Source of the DNA: Stagnihabitans lacustris
Lineage (GTDB): Bacteria > Pseudomonadota > Alphaproteobacteria > Rhodobacterales > Rhodobacteraceae
NCBI RefSeq assembly: GCF_025950525.1
Contig: NZ_JAPDGS010000004.1
Span: forward strand, 124,001-188,000
Direction of reading: 5' to 3'
Length of the DNA stretch: 64,000 bases
The notes beneath the pieces are model-generated. The model made no database searches, had not been told where the DNA came from, and saw only the letters and a list, made by a program, of their open reading frames with translations. Positions within the stretch are counted from its first letter, which is position 1, and the number at the start of each line of letters is the position of its first letter. This document shows, in pieces, positions 39,089-49,352 of this stretch. The position numbers and the translations under genes were made by a program.

Positions 39089-40537
39089 ATGAGCCTCGGC
39101 CTGCTTTTCCTGATCCTTCTGGCGCTGTGCACCGCCGGTTACATGATCGCCCGCTCCCGCGCTGTCACCTCTGCCCGGGGCGATACGCGGGTTCTTCATT
39201 CCTTGCCCGCCTTTCACGGCCGGTTCGCCGCGCTGGCGATGATCCTGCCCGCCGTGGCGATCCTGATCGTCTGGCTGGTGGTGGAAAGCTTTGCCCTGCG
39301 CGGGGTCGCCCTGTCGCATCTGTCGCCCGAAGACGTGCCCGATGGCGCCTCGATGGACCTGGTGATGGCCGATGTCACCCGCATCGCCGAGGGCCTGGGC
39401 AAGCTGCAGGCTGCGGGCGTCGACCTGGCGCCGCTGACCGCCGATCCGGCCGCGCTGAAGGCCCGTTTCTCGGAGGCGGGTTTTGCCCAAGGCGGCGATC
39501 CGACCCCCCATACGATTGCCGCCGCCGTTTCCATGCGTGACACGGCTGCGACCTCGCGACTGGCGCTGTCCGTCGTGGCGATTGCCGCTTCGCTGGCCGG
39601 GCTTGGCCTTGTGCTGCGCCGCATCACCCCCGAGTTCCGCGCCCGCAATGCCACCGAATTCGTCTCGATGGGCCTGTTGATCGGCGCTTCGTTGATCGCG
39701 GTGCTGACCACGGTGGGCATCGTGGCCTCACTGGCCTCCGAGACCATCCGCTTCTTCCAGCTTTACCCGGCCTGGGACTTCTTCTTTTCCGCCGACTGGA
39801 ACCCGAAGTTCGGCGGCGGCTCCAGCCTGGGGATCTGGCCGCTGATCTGGGGCACGCTGTATGTCTCGGTCATCGCGCTGTTGGTCGCCGTGCCGGTCGG
39901 GCTGTTCTCGGCCGTCTATCTGGCCGAATATGCCTCCAAGCGGACCCGGGGCATCGTCAAACCCCTGATCGAGATCCTGGCGGGCATCCCCACCATCGTC
40001 TACGGCCTCTTTGCCCTTGTGACCGTCGGGCCCCTGCTGCGCGACTGGATCGCCATTCCGATGGGCTTTGGCAACTCGTCCTCGTCGGTCATGACCGCGG
40101 GCTTGGTCATGGGGATCATGGTCATCCCCTTTGTCTCGTCGCTGTCGGATGACATCATCAACGCCGTGCCGCAAAGTCTGCGGGATGGGTCGCTGGGCCT
40201 TGGCGCCACGCCGTCGGAAACCATCCGCCAGGTCGTGCTTCCGGCCGCCCTGCCGGGGATCGTCGGCGCCGTCCTGCTGGCCGCCAGCCGCGCGATCGGC
40301 GAGACGATGATCGTGGTCCTTGGCGCGGGGGCCGCAGCCCAACTCTCGCTGAACCCTTTCGAGGCCATGACCACCGTCACCGTCAAGATCGTCAGCCAGC
40401 TGACCGGCGACACCGAGTTCAACTCGCCCGAGACCCTGGTGGCCTTTGCGCTGGGTCTGACGCTTTTCGTCCTGACCCTGATGCTGAACATCATCGCGCT
40501 GATCATCGTGCGCAAATATCGCGAGCAATACGAATGA
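39089..40537 (+). CDS. pstC: Phosphate ABC transporter permease PstC
   Basis: 482 aa, longer than E. coli PstC (319). Two N-terminal membrane segments flank an extra periplasmic region (about 65-150). The MetI-like permease core follows, with LWGTLYVSVIALLVAVPVG, the EILAGIPTIVYGLFAL block and the EAA loop (SLGLGATPSETIRQVVLPAALPG type). Starts at 39089; an in-frame GTG 14 codons earlier lacks support. Overlaps pstA by 4 bp (ATGA). Confidence 0.95.
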   Translation: MSLGLLFLILLALCTAGYMIARSRAVTSARGDTRVLHSLPAFHGRFAALAMILPAVAILIVWLVVESFALRGVALSHLSPEDVPDGASMDLVMADVTRIAEGLGKLQAAGVDLAPLTADPAALKARFSEAGFAQGGDPTPHTIAAAVSMRDTAATSRLALSVVAIAASLAGLGLVLRRITPEFRARNATEFVSMGLLIGASLIAVLTTVGIVASLASETIRFFQLYPAWDFFFSADWNPKFGGGSSLGIWPLIWGTLYVSVIALLVAVPVGLFSAVYLAEYASKRTRGIVKPLIEILAGIPTIVYGLFALVTVGPLLRDWIAIPMGFGNSSSSVMTAGLVMGIMVIPFVSSLSDDIINAVPQSLRDGSLGLGATPSETIRQVVLPAALPGIVGAVLLAASRAIGETMIVVLGAGAAAQLSLNPFEAMTTVTVKIVSQLTGDTEFNSPETLVAFALGLTLFVLTLMLNIIALIIVRKYREQYE

Positions 40538-41856
40538 CCGATATCACCGAACACGCGCTCTTGATGCCCGATGCGCGCACCAAGGCCCGCAATGCCGCCG
40601 AGCGCCGGTTCCGCGCCTATGGGCTGAGTGCCATCGTGATTGCCCTGGCCGCGCTGGTCTGGCTGCTGATCTCGATCTTCTCGGCGGGGCTGCCGGCCTT
40701 CCAGCAAACCTTCATCACCTTCCCCGTGACGCTGGAGGCGGCGACCCTGGACAAGTCCGGCAAGCTGGACATCGAGGAGATGAAGAAGGTCACGACCATC
40801 GGTTACGGCAAGCTGATCGCCCAGGCCTTCGAGGCCGAAATCGCCGCAAAGGGCATCACCCACGAGGTGAAGCCCAAGCAACTGGCCGAGATGATCTCGG
40901 AGCAGGCGGGCGCGCAGTTGCGGGACATGGTGCTGGCCGATCCCGCTCTGGTGGGGCAGACCATCACCTTCCAGGCGCTGGCGAATGGCCGGATCGACGG
41001 CTACTTCAAGGGCCGCGTCACGATGGAGACGGCGGCGCGCGACAAGAACACCTCGCCTGAAAAGCTGGCCCTGGCCGATCAGCTGCGCGATGCGGGCGTG
41101 GTCGCGGTCAAGTTCAACACGGGCTTCCTGACCATGTCGGATGCCAGCGACAAGCGGCCCGAGGCGGCAGGCCTGGGCGTCGCCATCATCGGCTCGCTTT
41201 ACATGGTCGTGATCGTGCTGTTCCTGGCGCTGCCCATCGGGGTTGCGGCCTCGGTCTACCTGGAGGAATTCGCGCCCAAGAACTATTGGACCGACCTGAT
41301 CGAGGTGAATATCGCCAACCTCGCCGCGGTGCCGTCCATTGTTTATGGCATCCTGGGCCTGGCGATCTTCATCAACTTTGCCGGATTGCCGCAATCGGCC
41401 CCCATCGTCGGCGGCCTGGTGCTGACGCTGATGACCCTGCCGCGGATCATCATTCCGACCCGTGCCGCACTGAAAGCCGTGCCGCCCTCGATCCGCGATG
41501 CGGCTTTGGGCGTGGGCGCGTCGAAACTGCAGACCGTGACCCATCACGTCCTGCCCTTGGCCATGCCCGGCATCCTGACCGGCACGATCATCGGCCTGGC
41601 CCAAGCCCTGGGCGAGACCGCGCCTCTGCTCCTCATCGGCATGGTGGCCTTTGTCAAAGACTTCCCCGGACTGCCGCCCGAGGGCCTGTTCTCGCCCTCT
41701 TCGGCGCTGCCCGTGCAAATCTACAACTGGACCCAGCGCGGCGACCCGGGCTTTGTCGAACGCGCCTCGGGGGCTATCATCGTCCTTCTGGTTTTCCTGA
41801 TCCTCATGAACACGGCCGCGATTATCCTGCGGCGCAAATATGAACGTCGGTGGTAA
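40534..41856 (+). CDS. pstA: Phosphate ABC transporter permease PstA with DUF3333-type extension
   Basis: 440 aa. The first membrane segment (about 28-50) is followed by a ~150-residue soluble insertion, which I recall as DUF3333, found at the start of long PstA proteins. It includes KLIAQAFEAEIAAKG and MISEQAGAQLRDMVLADPAL. The permease core contains LYMVVIVLFLALPIGVAASV, VPSIVYGILGLAIFINF and the EAA loop ALGVGASKLQTVTHHVLPLA. pstB follows after 3 bp. Confidence 0.95.
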   Translation: MTDITEHALLMPDARTKARNAAERRFRAYGLSAIVIALAALVWLLISIFSAGLPAFQQTFITFPVTLEAATLDKSGKLDIEEMKKVTTIGYGKLIAQAFEAEIAAKGITHEVKPKQLAEMISEQAGAQLRDMVLADPALVGQTITFQALANGRIDGYFKGRVTMETAARDKNTSPEKLALADQLRDAGVVAVKFNTGFLTMSDASDKRPEAAGLGVAIIGSLYMVVIVLFLALPIGVAASVYLEEFAPKNYWTDLIEVNIANLAAVPSIVYGILGLAIFINFAGLPQSAPIVGGLVLTLMTLPRIIIPTRAALKAVPPSIRDAALGVGASKLQTVTHHVLPLAMPGILTGTIIGLAQALGETAPLLLIGMVAFVKDFPGLPPEGLFSPSSALPVQIYNWTQRGDPGFVERASGAIIVLLVFLILMNTAAIILRRKYERRW

Positions 41857-41859
41857 GAT

Positions 41860-42660
41860 ATGTCGGTAATCGAAATGAAACTGGAGCGTGAAGTGACCGC
41901 CGATACGATCAAGATCGAGGCCCGCAAGGTGCAGGTGCATTACGGCCAGAACCATGCGCTGAAGGATGTCGATGTCGATATCCTGGCCAAGACGGTGACG
42001 GCCTTCATCGGGCCTTCGGGCTGCGGCAAGTCAACCTTCCTGCGCTGTTTGAACCGGATGAACGACACCGTGGCCTCGGCCAAGGTGACGGGTTCGATCC
42101 TGCTGGACGGCGCGGATATCTATGACCCGCGCGTCGACCCGGTGCAGCTGCGCGCCAAGGTGGGCATGGTCTTCCAAAAGCCCAACCCCTTCCCGAAGTC
42201 GATCTATGACAACGTGGCTTATGGCCCCAAGATCCATGGGTTGACCCGGTCCAAGGCGGAACTGGACGAGGTCGTGGAAAGCTGCCTGCGCAAGGCCGCC
42301 CTGTGGAACGAGGTCAAGGACCGCCTGCAATCGCCGGGCACCGGGCTTTCGGGTGGCCAGCAACAGCGTCTGTGCATCGCCCGCGCCATCGCGACCTCTC
42401 CGGAAGTGCTGCTGATGGACGAGCCTTGCTCGGCGCTGGACCCCATCGCCACAGCGCAAGTCGAAGAGCTGATCGACGAACTGCGGTCACAGTTTTCGGT
42501 CGTCATCGTGACGCACTCGATGCAGCAAGCCGCCCGCGTGTCGCAGCGCACTGCCTTCTTCCACCTGGGCAACCTGGTGGAATATGGCGAGACCGGCACG
42601 ATCTTCACCAATCCCAAGGACCCGCGCACCGAGTCCTACATCACCGGCCGGATCGGCTGA
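41860..42660 (+). CDS. pstB: Phosphate ABC transporter ATPase PstB
   Basis: 266 aa. Walker [11 protein letters not shown]-loop in [19 protein letters not shown] signature [16 protein letters not shown], Walker [17 protein letters not shown]-loop [17 protein letters not shown] hydrolysis drives import through PstCA. The next gene, phoU, begins 10 bp after its stop behind GAGGAGG. Confidence 0.97.
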   Translation: MSVIEMKLEREVTADTIKIEARKVQVHYGQNHALKDVDVDILAKTVTAFIGPSGCGKSTFLRCLNRMNDTVASAKVTGSILLDGADIYDPRVDPVQLRAKVGMVFQKPNPFPKSIYDNVAYGPKIHGLTRSKAELDEVVESCLRKAALWNEVKDRLQSPGTGLSGGQQQRLCIARAIATSPEVLLMDEPCSALDPIATAQVEELIDELRSQFSVVIVTHSMQQAARVSQRTAFFHLGNLVEYGETGTIFTNPKDPRTESYITGRIG

Positions 42661-42670
42661 GGAGGCGCTT

Positions 42671-43378
42671 ATGAACACCGAACGTCACATCGCCTCGGCC
42701 TTTGACCGTGATCTGGAAGGCGTCCAGGCGCTGGTTGTCAAGATGGGGGGCCTGGTCGAGGCCGCCTTGTCCGATGCCGCCATGGCGCTGGAAATGCGCG
42801 ACGAGGCCCTGGCCGAACGCGTGCGCGCCCAGGACACCGCCATCGACGCGCTGGAGGCGCAGGTGAACGACGAATGTCTGCGCCTGATCGCGACCCGGGC
42901 GCCCGCCGCCACCGACCTGCGTGTCGTGCTGACCGTGATGAAGATCGCGGCCTCGCTGGAACGCTGCGGGGATTATGCCAAGAACCTGGCGAAACGCTCC
43001 TTGGTCTTGAACAAGATGCATTCGGTCGAGGGCGCCACCGGGTCGATCCGCCGCATGGCGCGCCAGGTGGGCTTGTTGCTCAAGGATGCGCTGGACGCCT
43101 TCATCCACCGCGACGTGGAACTTGCGGCCAGCGTGCGCCAGCAGGACCGCGACGTGGATCAGATGTATACGGCGCTGTTTCGTGAATTCCTGACCCATAT
43201 GATGGAAGACCCGCGCAACATCAGCGCCTGCATGCATCTGCATTTCATCGCCAAGAACATCGAGCGCGTGGGCGACCATGCGACGACGATTGCCGAGCAG
43301 GTGATTTTCCTGGCCACCGGTCAGCTGCCCTCCGAACCGCGCCCCAAGGCGGATTCGGTGAACATGGGAGAGGTGTGA
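42671..43378 (+). CDS. phoU: Phosphate signalling regulator PhoU
   Basis: 235 aa, all-helical with two PhoU repeats. The metal-binding signatures are partly visible (ERCGDYAKNLAKR and ERVGDHATTIAEQV). It links PstSCAB status to PhoR, preventing kinase output when phosphate is plentiful. Start at 42671 is fixed by the GAGGAGG site. Stop TGA overlaps the phoB ATG. Confidence 0.96.
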   Translation: MNTERHIASAFDRDLEGVQALVVKMGGLVEAALSDAAMALEMRDEALAERVRAQDTAIDALEAQVNDECLRLIATRAPAATDLRVVLTVMKIAASLERCGDYAKNLAKRSLVLNKMHSVEGATGSIRRMARQVGLLLKDALDAFIHRDVELAASVRQQDRDVDQMYTALFREFLTHMMEDPRNISACMHLHFIAKNIERVGDHATTIAEQVIFLATGQLPSEPRPKADSVNMGEV

Positions 43379-44061
43379 TGGCCCAACCCGTCGTCCTTCT
43401 GGTCGAGGACGAACCCGCACAACGCGAGGTCCTGGCCTATAACCTGGAAGCCGAGGGCTTTGTGGTGCAGCGCGCGACCAATGGCGAAGAGGCGCTGGAG
43501 CTTGTGTCGGAGGCGGCACCCGATCTGATCCTTCTGGACTGGATGATGCCGCATGTGTCGGGCCTGGAGGTCTGCCGGCGCCTGAAGCTGCGCCCGGAAA
43601 CGCGGGGCATCCCGATCATCATGCTGTCGGCGCGGTCCGAAGAGGTGGACCGGGTGCGGGGGCTGGAGACCGGGGCGGATGACTATGTGATCAAGCCTTA
43701 TTCGGTGGTCGAACTGATGGCCCGCCTGCGCGCCCAATTGCGCCGCGTGCGGCCTGCGACTTTGGGTCTGGCGTTGGAATGGCAGGACATAAGGCTGGAC
43801 CCGGAGACCCACCGCGTGACGCGGGCCGGGGCGGTGCTGAAACTGGGCCCGACCGAGTTCCGGCTTCTGTCGACGCTGTTGGAAAAGCCCGGCCGGGTCT
43901 TTTCGCGCGAACAGCTGCTGGACCGGGTCTGGGGCCGGGATATCTATGTCGACAGCCGGACGGTGGATGTGCATGTCGGCCGCCTGCGCAAGGCGCTGTG
44001 CGCCTTTGGCGGCGAAGACCCGCTGCGCACGGTGCGCGGCGCGGGTTATGCCCTGGGGTGA
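43378..44061 (+). CDS. phoB: Phosphate regulon response regulator PhoB
   Basis: 227 aa, OmpR/PhoB type. Receiver with acidic pocket LVEDEPAQ, phospho-acceptor Asp54 (LILLDWMMP), conserved Thr/Ser region (MLSARSEEVD) and KPY. The C-terminal winged helix has TEFRLLSTLLEKPGRVFSRE and RTVDVHVGRLRKAL. Binds Pho boxes such as the one at 37833. A GTG one codon upstream is possible; the ATG overlapping the phoU stop is preferred. Confidence 0.97.
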   Translation: MAQPVVLLVEDEPAQREVLAYNLEAEGFVVQRATNGEEALELVSEAAPDLILLDWMMPHVSGLEVCRRLKLRPETRGIPIIMLSARSEEVDRVRGLETGADDYVIKPYSVVELMARLRAQLRRVRPATLGLALEWQDIRLDPETHRVTRAGAVLKLGPTEFRLLSTLLEKPGRVFSREQLLDRVWGRDIYVDSRTVDVHVGRLRKALCAFGGEDPLRTVRGAGYALG

Positions 44062-44178
44062 TTGCGGCCTGGCGGGAAAGCGCTGACGCGCCCTCCCGCT
44101 GCGCCCGCCCAAAGCGGGGGCTTCCGCCCCCGCACCCCCGACCAAAGGGGCGCACGCGCCCCCTTGGAACCCCCGTGA

Positions 44179-44253
44179 ATATTTGGATCAGTATGAAAGG
44201 GGCGTCGGGCAAGGAGTCTGACGTCTCTTTCGTTTTCACATTTGCACAAATAC
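44179..44253. repeat. Two bipartite motifs, inverted, between phoB and penicillin acylase
   Basis: Plus copy 44179-44198 (ATATTT-GGATCAGT-ATGAAA), preceded by GC-rich hairpins and an ACCCCCGTG linker. Minus copy 44234-44253 (GTATTT-GTGCAAAT-GTGAAA) diverges most from consensus but keeps the 8-nt spacing. Convergent gap. Confidence 0.75.
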
Positions 44254-44340
44254 TCATCTGAAAAAACGGGGAGGTCCGGAGGGGGCGGTAGCTCCCTTCG
44301 GGCTGGGGGATTGGGGGATGGCAATCCCCCAAATGCGGCC

Positions 44341-46809
44341 TCAGGGCGCAGGGACCAGAGTCGTGACCCCCACGGCCCCCGCCCGGGCCAGTTGCGGGTC
44401 CAGCGTCATCGGCACATATTCGCCCCGCCGCCACAGCTCTGACAGGTCATCGTAAAACCGCGACAGCGGATGGCCCGACTGGCCCGTGGCAATGACAAAG
44501 ACCGAGCTTTCGGGGTCAGCGAAGTCATAGACCCCGCGATAGCCGCCGCCGTGGACATTCTCGTAGGGGTTCTCGCCTGTGCCGACCGTGCGCCCGCGCA
44601 TCAGGGTGAAGTCGCCACCGCTGGTACTTTGGCGGATGTTCACGAAATACTGCAGCACCGGCACGTCCCCCAGGACCGCGTGATCATGCGCCGCCTCATG
44701 GGCATCGCCCCAGCGCCAGGATTCGATCTTGGGGCCATAGGTTTCGGACAGGCCCAAAAGCGCGTCGTCCAGCGCCAGTTGCGCGATCTCGGCGCAGCTT
44801 TCCACCGCGGCCGATTGCACCACATCGCACCAGACCGAGGCGCCATCGGTGTTGCGATAGACCCGCTCGATGAACTCGGGCGCGGGGCGGGTGAATTGAT
44901 CGGCCAGCGGCCCCACCTCGTCGCGCATCAGGCGGCCCTGGATCGCCCGCAGCCAGGCTTCGGCGATCAGCGGCTCTGGCAGGTGTTCGTTTTCCTCGCC
45001 GTTCCAGGCCGCCAGCAGCTTCAGCGCGTCCTGGCGCTGGCGTTCGGGCGTGCCAAGGGGGCTGGGCTCTCCGGTGAACCACAGGTCCTTGCCGATCAGC
45101 GGCAGCAGCGTGCGCAAGGTGGGCGAGACCGTGTCCAACTGCGCCTCCATGAAGGAGGACCGCGTATGGACCTCGCGGGTTTTCATCAGCGTCAGCCAGC
45201 GCTGGATGCGCTGCGTGTCGCCCCAGGTAAAGCTGACGTGATGGGGAAAGGGCGCGTCCACGATCTTGTTGTTCGTATTGCCGATCAGGCCCGCGGCGGG
45301 GTTTTTCACCACCGGGTTGTCGGCATAGGGGTAAAAGCCGGTCCAGCGGTTTTGCCCCTCCCAGCCCGGGGCAGGCATCCGGCCTTGCGTGACATGGCTG
45401 GGATCGCGGGCCGGCATCTTGCCCACCAGCTGCATCGCGATGTTGGCTTGGTCGATCACCATCATATTCTGCGAGGGCGCCACAAAGCCCTCCATCGCCG
45501 TGATCGCCGCATCAACAGACCCCGCCCGCATCAGGCGCAGCGCCGCGGTCATCGAGGTATCATTGGCGTCCAACGCCGTCCATTCCAGCGCCGCGACCGA
45601 TCCCGGCGGCGTCACCGTATCCAGGTCGTAATGCGTGCCGGGCAGGATCGGGCCGCTTTCGCTCCACCTTTGGGTGATGGTGACGGGCTCGGCATCCTTG
45701 ACTTGGATGATCGTGCGGCTGGTGATGAAATCGCGCGGGCCCTGCGGCGTCAGATATTGTTCGGAATTGTCGGGGTTCACCCGTTCCATCACGACATCCT
45801 GGTCGTCAAGGTAAGACGAGGTCAGGCCCCAGCCCAGCTTTTCGCTGCGGCCCAGCAGGACCAGGGGCATCCCCGGGATGGTCGCCCCGATCACATCGCC
45901 GGACTGCAACTGCAACCGCGCCAGGAACCAGATCGAGGGCGCGGTAAAGCCCAGATGCGGGTCATTGGCCAAAAGCGAGCCCCCCGCGGCCGAGCGCGCC
46001 GGTGCGGCCGCCCAGGCATTCGAGGCCCCGGCCATGTCCGCGCTGGCAAAGGGCGACAGGGGCAGGTTCAGCGCGGCCTGGCGCTGCGGCACGCTCCTGT
46101 TGTAAGGGCCGGGCATCAGGGCGGAATACTGGGGCAGGGCGGCGATGCCCGGCCCGCTGACGTCGGGCAGGATGTCGCGCAACCGGTTGGGCGAAATCGT
46201 CAGGCTCAGTTCCGCCCGCAGGACCTCGTTGTCCAGATGGCCCGACAGCTGCAGCGCCATCAGCTTGATGATCGCCAGCGAATCGGCCGGGGCCCAGGCG
46301 TCGATCTGGCTGGGGAACAAGAAGAACTCTGGCGCGCCGCGGCCCAGGGCATTGGCATTGACCTGACCGATCCAGGCGTTCACCCCATCGGCATAGGCCT
46401 GCAGCGCAGCCTTGGCATAGTCGTCCTGCGCCGCCACCGAGGACAGCGACAGGGCGTAAAGATCCAGGCGGCGCAACAGCTCGTCCGTCTTCAGCGTGGT
46501 TTCGCCAAAGAGTTCGGACAAGCGTCCCTGCGCCGTGCGCCGCATCAGCATCATTTGCCACAGCCGGTCCTGGGCATGGGCGAAACCCAAGGCATAATAG
46601 GCGTCGGTGTCCTTGGTGGCAAAGATATGGGGAATGGCGCGGGCGTCGCGCACGATCTCGACCGGGGCCGCGATGCCCGGCACCTCCCAGGTGGCGGCAT
46701 AGTCGGGCAGGGACCGCGACAGGAAGTAATAGATCCCCAGAAGCACCAGGATCGCCAGCACCACCAGGGCCACAAAGCCGCGCAGCGTCCAACGGAAAGC
46801 GGTAAGCAT
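44341..46809 (-). CDS. Penicillin acylase family protein
   Basis: 822 aa. N-terminal membrane anchor (FVALVVLAILVLLGIYYFL at about 12-30), so membrane-bound with the enzyme outside. Ntn-hydrolase: the likely autocatalytic cleavage and nucleophile is Ser263 in GASNAWAAAP. VEIVRDARAIPHIFA and GFAHAQDRLWQM belong to the alpha-chain start; NDPHLGFTAPSIW and the N-G-TN-type loop (GLIGNTNNKIVDA) are in the beta chain. Substrates may be N-acyl compounds such as acyl-homoserine lactones or beta-lactams; this cannot be told here. Also contains a GDVI segment typical of the AHL-acylase relatives. Confidence 0.93.
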   Translation of the reverse strand: MLTAFRWTLRGFVALVVLAILVLLGIYYFLSRSLPDYAATWEVPGIAAPVEIVRDARAIPHIFATKDTDAYYALGFAHAQDRLWQMMLMRRTAQGRLSELFGETTLKTDELLRRLDLYALSLSSVAAQDDYAKAALQAYADGVNAWIGQVNANALGRGAPEFFLFPSQIDAWAPADSLAIIKLMALQLSGHLDNEVLRAELSLTISPNRLRDILPDVSGPGIAALPQYSALMPGPYNRSVPQRQAALNLPLSPFASADMAGASNAWAAAPARSAAGGSLLANDPHLGFTAPSIWFLARLQLQSGDVIGATIPGMPLVLLGRSEKLGWGLTSSYLDDQDVVMERVNPDNSEQYLTPQGPRDFITSRTIIQVKDAEPVTITQRWSESGPILPGTHYDLDTVTPPGSVAALEWTALDANDTSMTAALRLMRAGSVDAAITAMEGFVAPSQNMMVIDQANIAMQLVGKMPARDPSHVTQGRMPAPGWEGQNRWTGFYPYADNPVVKNPAAGLIGNTNNKIVDAPFPHHVSFTWGDTQRIQRWLTLMKTREVHTRSSFMEAQLDTVSPTLRTLLPLIGKDLWFTGEPSPLGTPERQRQDALKLLAAWNGEENEHLPEPLIAEAWLRAIQGRLMRDEVGPLADQFTRPAPEFIERVYRNTDGASVWCDVVQSAAVESCAEIAQLALDDALLGLSETYGPKIESWRWGDAHEAAHDHAVLGDVPVLQYFVNIRQSTSGGDFTLMRGRTVGTGENPYENVHGGGYRGVYDFADPESSVFVIATGQSGHPLSRFYDDLSELWRRGEYVPMTLDPQLARAGAVGVTTLVPAP

Positions 46810-46939
46810 GGGCGGTCCTCTCGGTGGGCAGGTCTGTGGGCAGGTCTGTGGGTGGGCGTCTTGACGTTTCTGGCGCCTCTCCCTCTAGTCGCAAAGCAAG
46901 GTCCGCACAATTGGCGAGACCACGAAGAAGGAGGCTGCG

Positions 46940-47794
46940 ATGGCGCGGGTGGCATTTCTGGGGCTGGGGGTCATGGGCTTTCCGATGGCGGGGCATCTGG
47001 CCGCCAAGGGGCATGAGGTGACGGTGTGGAACCGGACGGCGTCAAAGGCCGAGGTCTGGATGGCGCGTCATGGCGGGCGCCAGGCTGCGACGGCGGCAGA
47101 GGCCGCGCGTGGGGCCGAGTTCGTCTTTGCCTGCGTCGGCAATGATGACGACCTGCGTCAGGTGGCACGGGCGGCCTTTGCCGGCATGTCGGCGGGCGCG
47201 GTCTTTGTCGATCACACGACCGTTTCGGCCAAGGTGACGCGGGAACTGGCGGCCGAAGCTGCGGGCCTGGGGTTCGGTTTCGTCGATGCCCCGGTTTCGG
47301 GCGGGCAGGCGGGGGCCGAAAATGGCGCCTTGTCGATCATGTGCGGCGGGCCCGAGGCCGAGTATCTGCGCGCCGAGCCCGTGATGGCGTCTTACGCCCG
47401 GGTCTGCCGGCGGCTTGGCGAAAGTGGTGCGGGCCAGATTGCCAAGATGATGAACCAGATTTGCATTGCGGGTCTGGTGCAGGGCCTGTCCGAGGCCCTG
47501 GCCTTTGGCGAAAAGGCCGGGATGGATGGGGCGGCGGTGGTCGAGGTGATCTCTCAGGGCGCGGCCGGGTCCTGGCAGATGGCCAATCGCCACAAGACCA
47601 TGCTGGAGGGCAAGTTCGACTTCGGTTTTGCGGTGGACTGGATGCGCAAGGACCTGAAAATCTGCCTGGAGGCCGCGGACGAGGTCGGGGCAAGCCTGCC
47701 TGTGACCGCCCTGATCGACCAGTTTTACAAAGACGTGCAGGCCATGGGCGGCGGCCGGGGCGATACGTCGTCCTTGATCCGGCGCCTGCGCTAA
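46940..47794 (+). CDS. NAD(P)-dependent oxidoreductase, 3-hydroxyisobutyrate dehydrogenase family
   Basis: 284 aa. N-terminal Rossmann fold VAFLGLGVMGFPMAGHLAAKG, conserved VDAPVSGGQAGAENGALSIM substrate loop, catalytic Lys in AKMMNQICIAGLVQGLSEAL. The C-terminal helical domain includes FAVDWMRKDLKICLEAA. Could be a tartronate-semialdehyde reductase, 3-hydroxyisobutyrate dehydrogenase or gamma-hydroxybutyrate-type enzyme; no pathway neighbour decides. GAAGGAGG lies before the ATG. Confidence 0.92.
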   Translation: MARVAFLGLGVMGFPMAGHLAAKGHEVTVWNRTASKAEVWMARHGGRQAATAAEAARGAEFVFACVGNDDDLRQVARAAFAGMSAGAVFVDHTTVSAKVTRELAAEAAGLGFGFVDAPVSGGQAGAENGALSIMCGGPEAEYLRAEPVMASYARVCRRLGESGAGQIAKMMNQICIAGLVQGLSEALAFGEKAGMDGAAVVEVISQGAAGSWQMANRHKTMLEGKFDFGFAVDWMRKDLKICLEAADEVGASLPVTALIDQFYKDVQAMGGGRGDTSSLIRRLR

Positions 47795-48011
47795 GGGAAA
47801 TTTCCGCCGATATATTCAGGGCAAGGCTGATTCCGGGGTGGGTCGGAACGTTTTTCGGCGGAAAACGTCTGACTCAGCCGGAGAATTTGCGGGGAATCGG
47901 CGGAAATCCCTGCTGCCACCCGAATCCTAAACCTTTCCTTAACCAATAATCCGCCAAGGTTAATCCATCGAATTCGATTGAAATGTTCCGCATTTGTGCT
48001 TACCAAGGCAG

Positions 48012-48026
48012 GAACAGGACAAGAAC
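48012..48026 (+). promoter_or_regulatory. LexA SOS box before recA
   Basis: GAAC-N7-GAAC exactly, the alphaproteobacterial LexA site, 79 bp before the recA ATG. A degenerate GTTC-N7-GTGC lies 27 bp upstream at 47985-47999. Confidence 0.85.
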
Positions 48027-48104
48027 ATCAACCGGATTGCCGCGGTCCCGCGGTGGTTTCATCTCATTGCCGCGCGGATGCGGCTCGGGCATAAGGGGAA
48101 GACT

Positions 48105-49190
48105 ATGGCGGTGGCAAACCTCTTCGAATTGGACGGAAAACGCGGCATGGATAAAAAAGACGCCGAAAAGGCCAAGGCCTTGGAATCGGCCCTCGCGCAG
48201 ATCGAGCGGCAGTTCGGCAAGGGCTCGATCATGAAGCTCGGCCAGGAAAATTCGGTGATGGACATCGAGGCGACCTCGACCGGGTCGCTGGGTCTGGACA
48301 TCGCCTTGGGCATCGGCGGCCTGCCGCAGGGCCGCATCATCGAGATCTATGGGCCTGAAAGTTCGGGCAAGACCACCCTGACGCTGCATTGCGTCGCCGA
48401 GGCGCAGAAGAAGGGCGGCGTTTGCGCCTTTGTCGATGCGGAACATGCGCTGGACCCGTCTTACGCGAAAAAGCTGGGCGTCAACCTGGATGAGCTGCTG
48501 ATCAGCCAGCCCGACACCGGCGAACAGGCTTTGGAGATCGTCGATACGCTGGTGCGGTCGGGGGCTGTCTCGGTCATCGTCGTGGACTCGGTCGCGGCCC
48601 TGGTGCCGAAATCGGAAATCGAAGGCGATATGGGCGACATGCAGATGGGCTCTCAGGCGCGCCTGATGTCGCAAGCCATGCGCAAGCTGACCGCAAGCAT
48701 CGGGCGTTCCAACACCATGGTCATCTTCATCAACCAGATCCGCATGAAGATCGGCGTCATGTTCGGCAGCCCCGAAACCACCACCGGTGGCAATGCGCTA
48801 AAGTTCTACGCCTCCGTCCGTCTGGACATCCGCCGCACCGGCGCAATCAAGGAACGTGACGAGGTCACGGGCAACGCCACCCGCGTCAAGGTCGTCAAGA
48901 ACAAGGTCTCGCCCCCCTTCAAGGAGGTCGAATTCGACATCATGTATGGCGAAGGCATTTCCAAGACCGGCGAAATCCTTGACCTTGGCGTCAAGGCTGG
49001 CATCGTGGAAAAGTCGGGGTCCTGGTATTCCTACAAGGACGAACGCATCGGGCAGGGGCGTGAGAATGCCAAGTCCTTCCTGAAGTCGAACCCCGCCACC
49101 GCGGCCGATATCGAGGCGCGCATCCGCAATGCCTCGGGTCTTGATCTGTCCATGACCGCCGAGGACAAGGCAGAGGTCATGGAGGACTGA
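48105..49190 (+). CDS. recA: Recombinase RecA
   Basis: ATP-dependent strand exchange and co-protease for LexA. 361 aa. Walker [10 protein letters not shown] at 83-91. Others: [19 protein letters not shown], the DNA-binding loop with [15 protein letters not shown], and [14 protein letters not shown]. Start at 48105 is fixed by AAGGGGA and by family length; a longer frame reads into the SOS box region. Terminator after the stop. Confidence 0.98.
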   Translation: MAVANLFELDGKRGMDKKDAEKAKALESALAQIERQFGKGSIMKLGQENSVMDIEATSTGSLGLDIALGIGGLPQGRIIEIYGPESSGKTTLTLHCVAEAQKKGGVCAFVDAEHALDPSYAKKLGVNLDELLISQPDTGEQALEIVDTLVRSGAVSVIVVDSVAALVPKSEIEGDMGDMQMGSQARLMSQAMRKLTASIGRSNTMVIFINQIRMKIGVMFGSPETTTGGNALKFYASVRLDIRRTGAIKERDEVTGNATRVKVVKNKVSPPFKEVEFDIMYGEGISKTGEILDLGVKAGIVEKSGSWYSYKDERIGQGRENAKSFLKSNPATAADIEARIRNASGLDLSMTAEDKAEVMED

Positions 49191-49219
49191 GCCCCTAGGG
49201 TTTTTTCCTTTCAGTCAAA

Positions 49220-49245
49220 GGGCGGTGCAGATTGCGCCGCCCGTT
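49220..49245 (+). terminator. Terminator after recA
   Basis: GGGCGGTGC / GCGCCGCCC, 9-bp stem with one G-T pair, 5-nt loop, followed by GTTT, 30 bp after the stop. Confidence 0.75.
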
Positions 49246-49352
49246 TCATATCCGGTGGACAGGCCCCGATCATGGGGCTAAACGGGATGCCGATTGGCGC
49301 CTTGCGCGCCGAACCAGAACGGCCCTTGTGGGCCCTGAGAAACGGGACCGAT

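Noticed and set aside
44470-47016. 848-aa open frame on the plus strand opposite the penicillin acylase gene
   Set aside because: Arg/Gln/His-rich antisense product; the minus-strand acylase has a membrane anchor and nucleophile motif.
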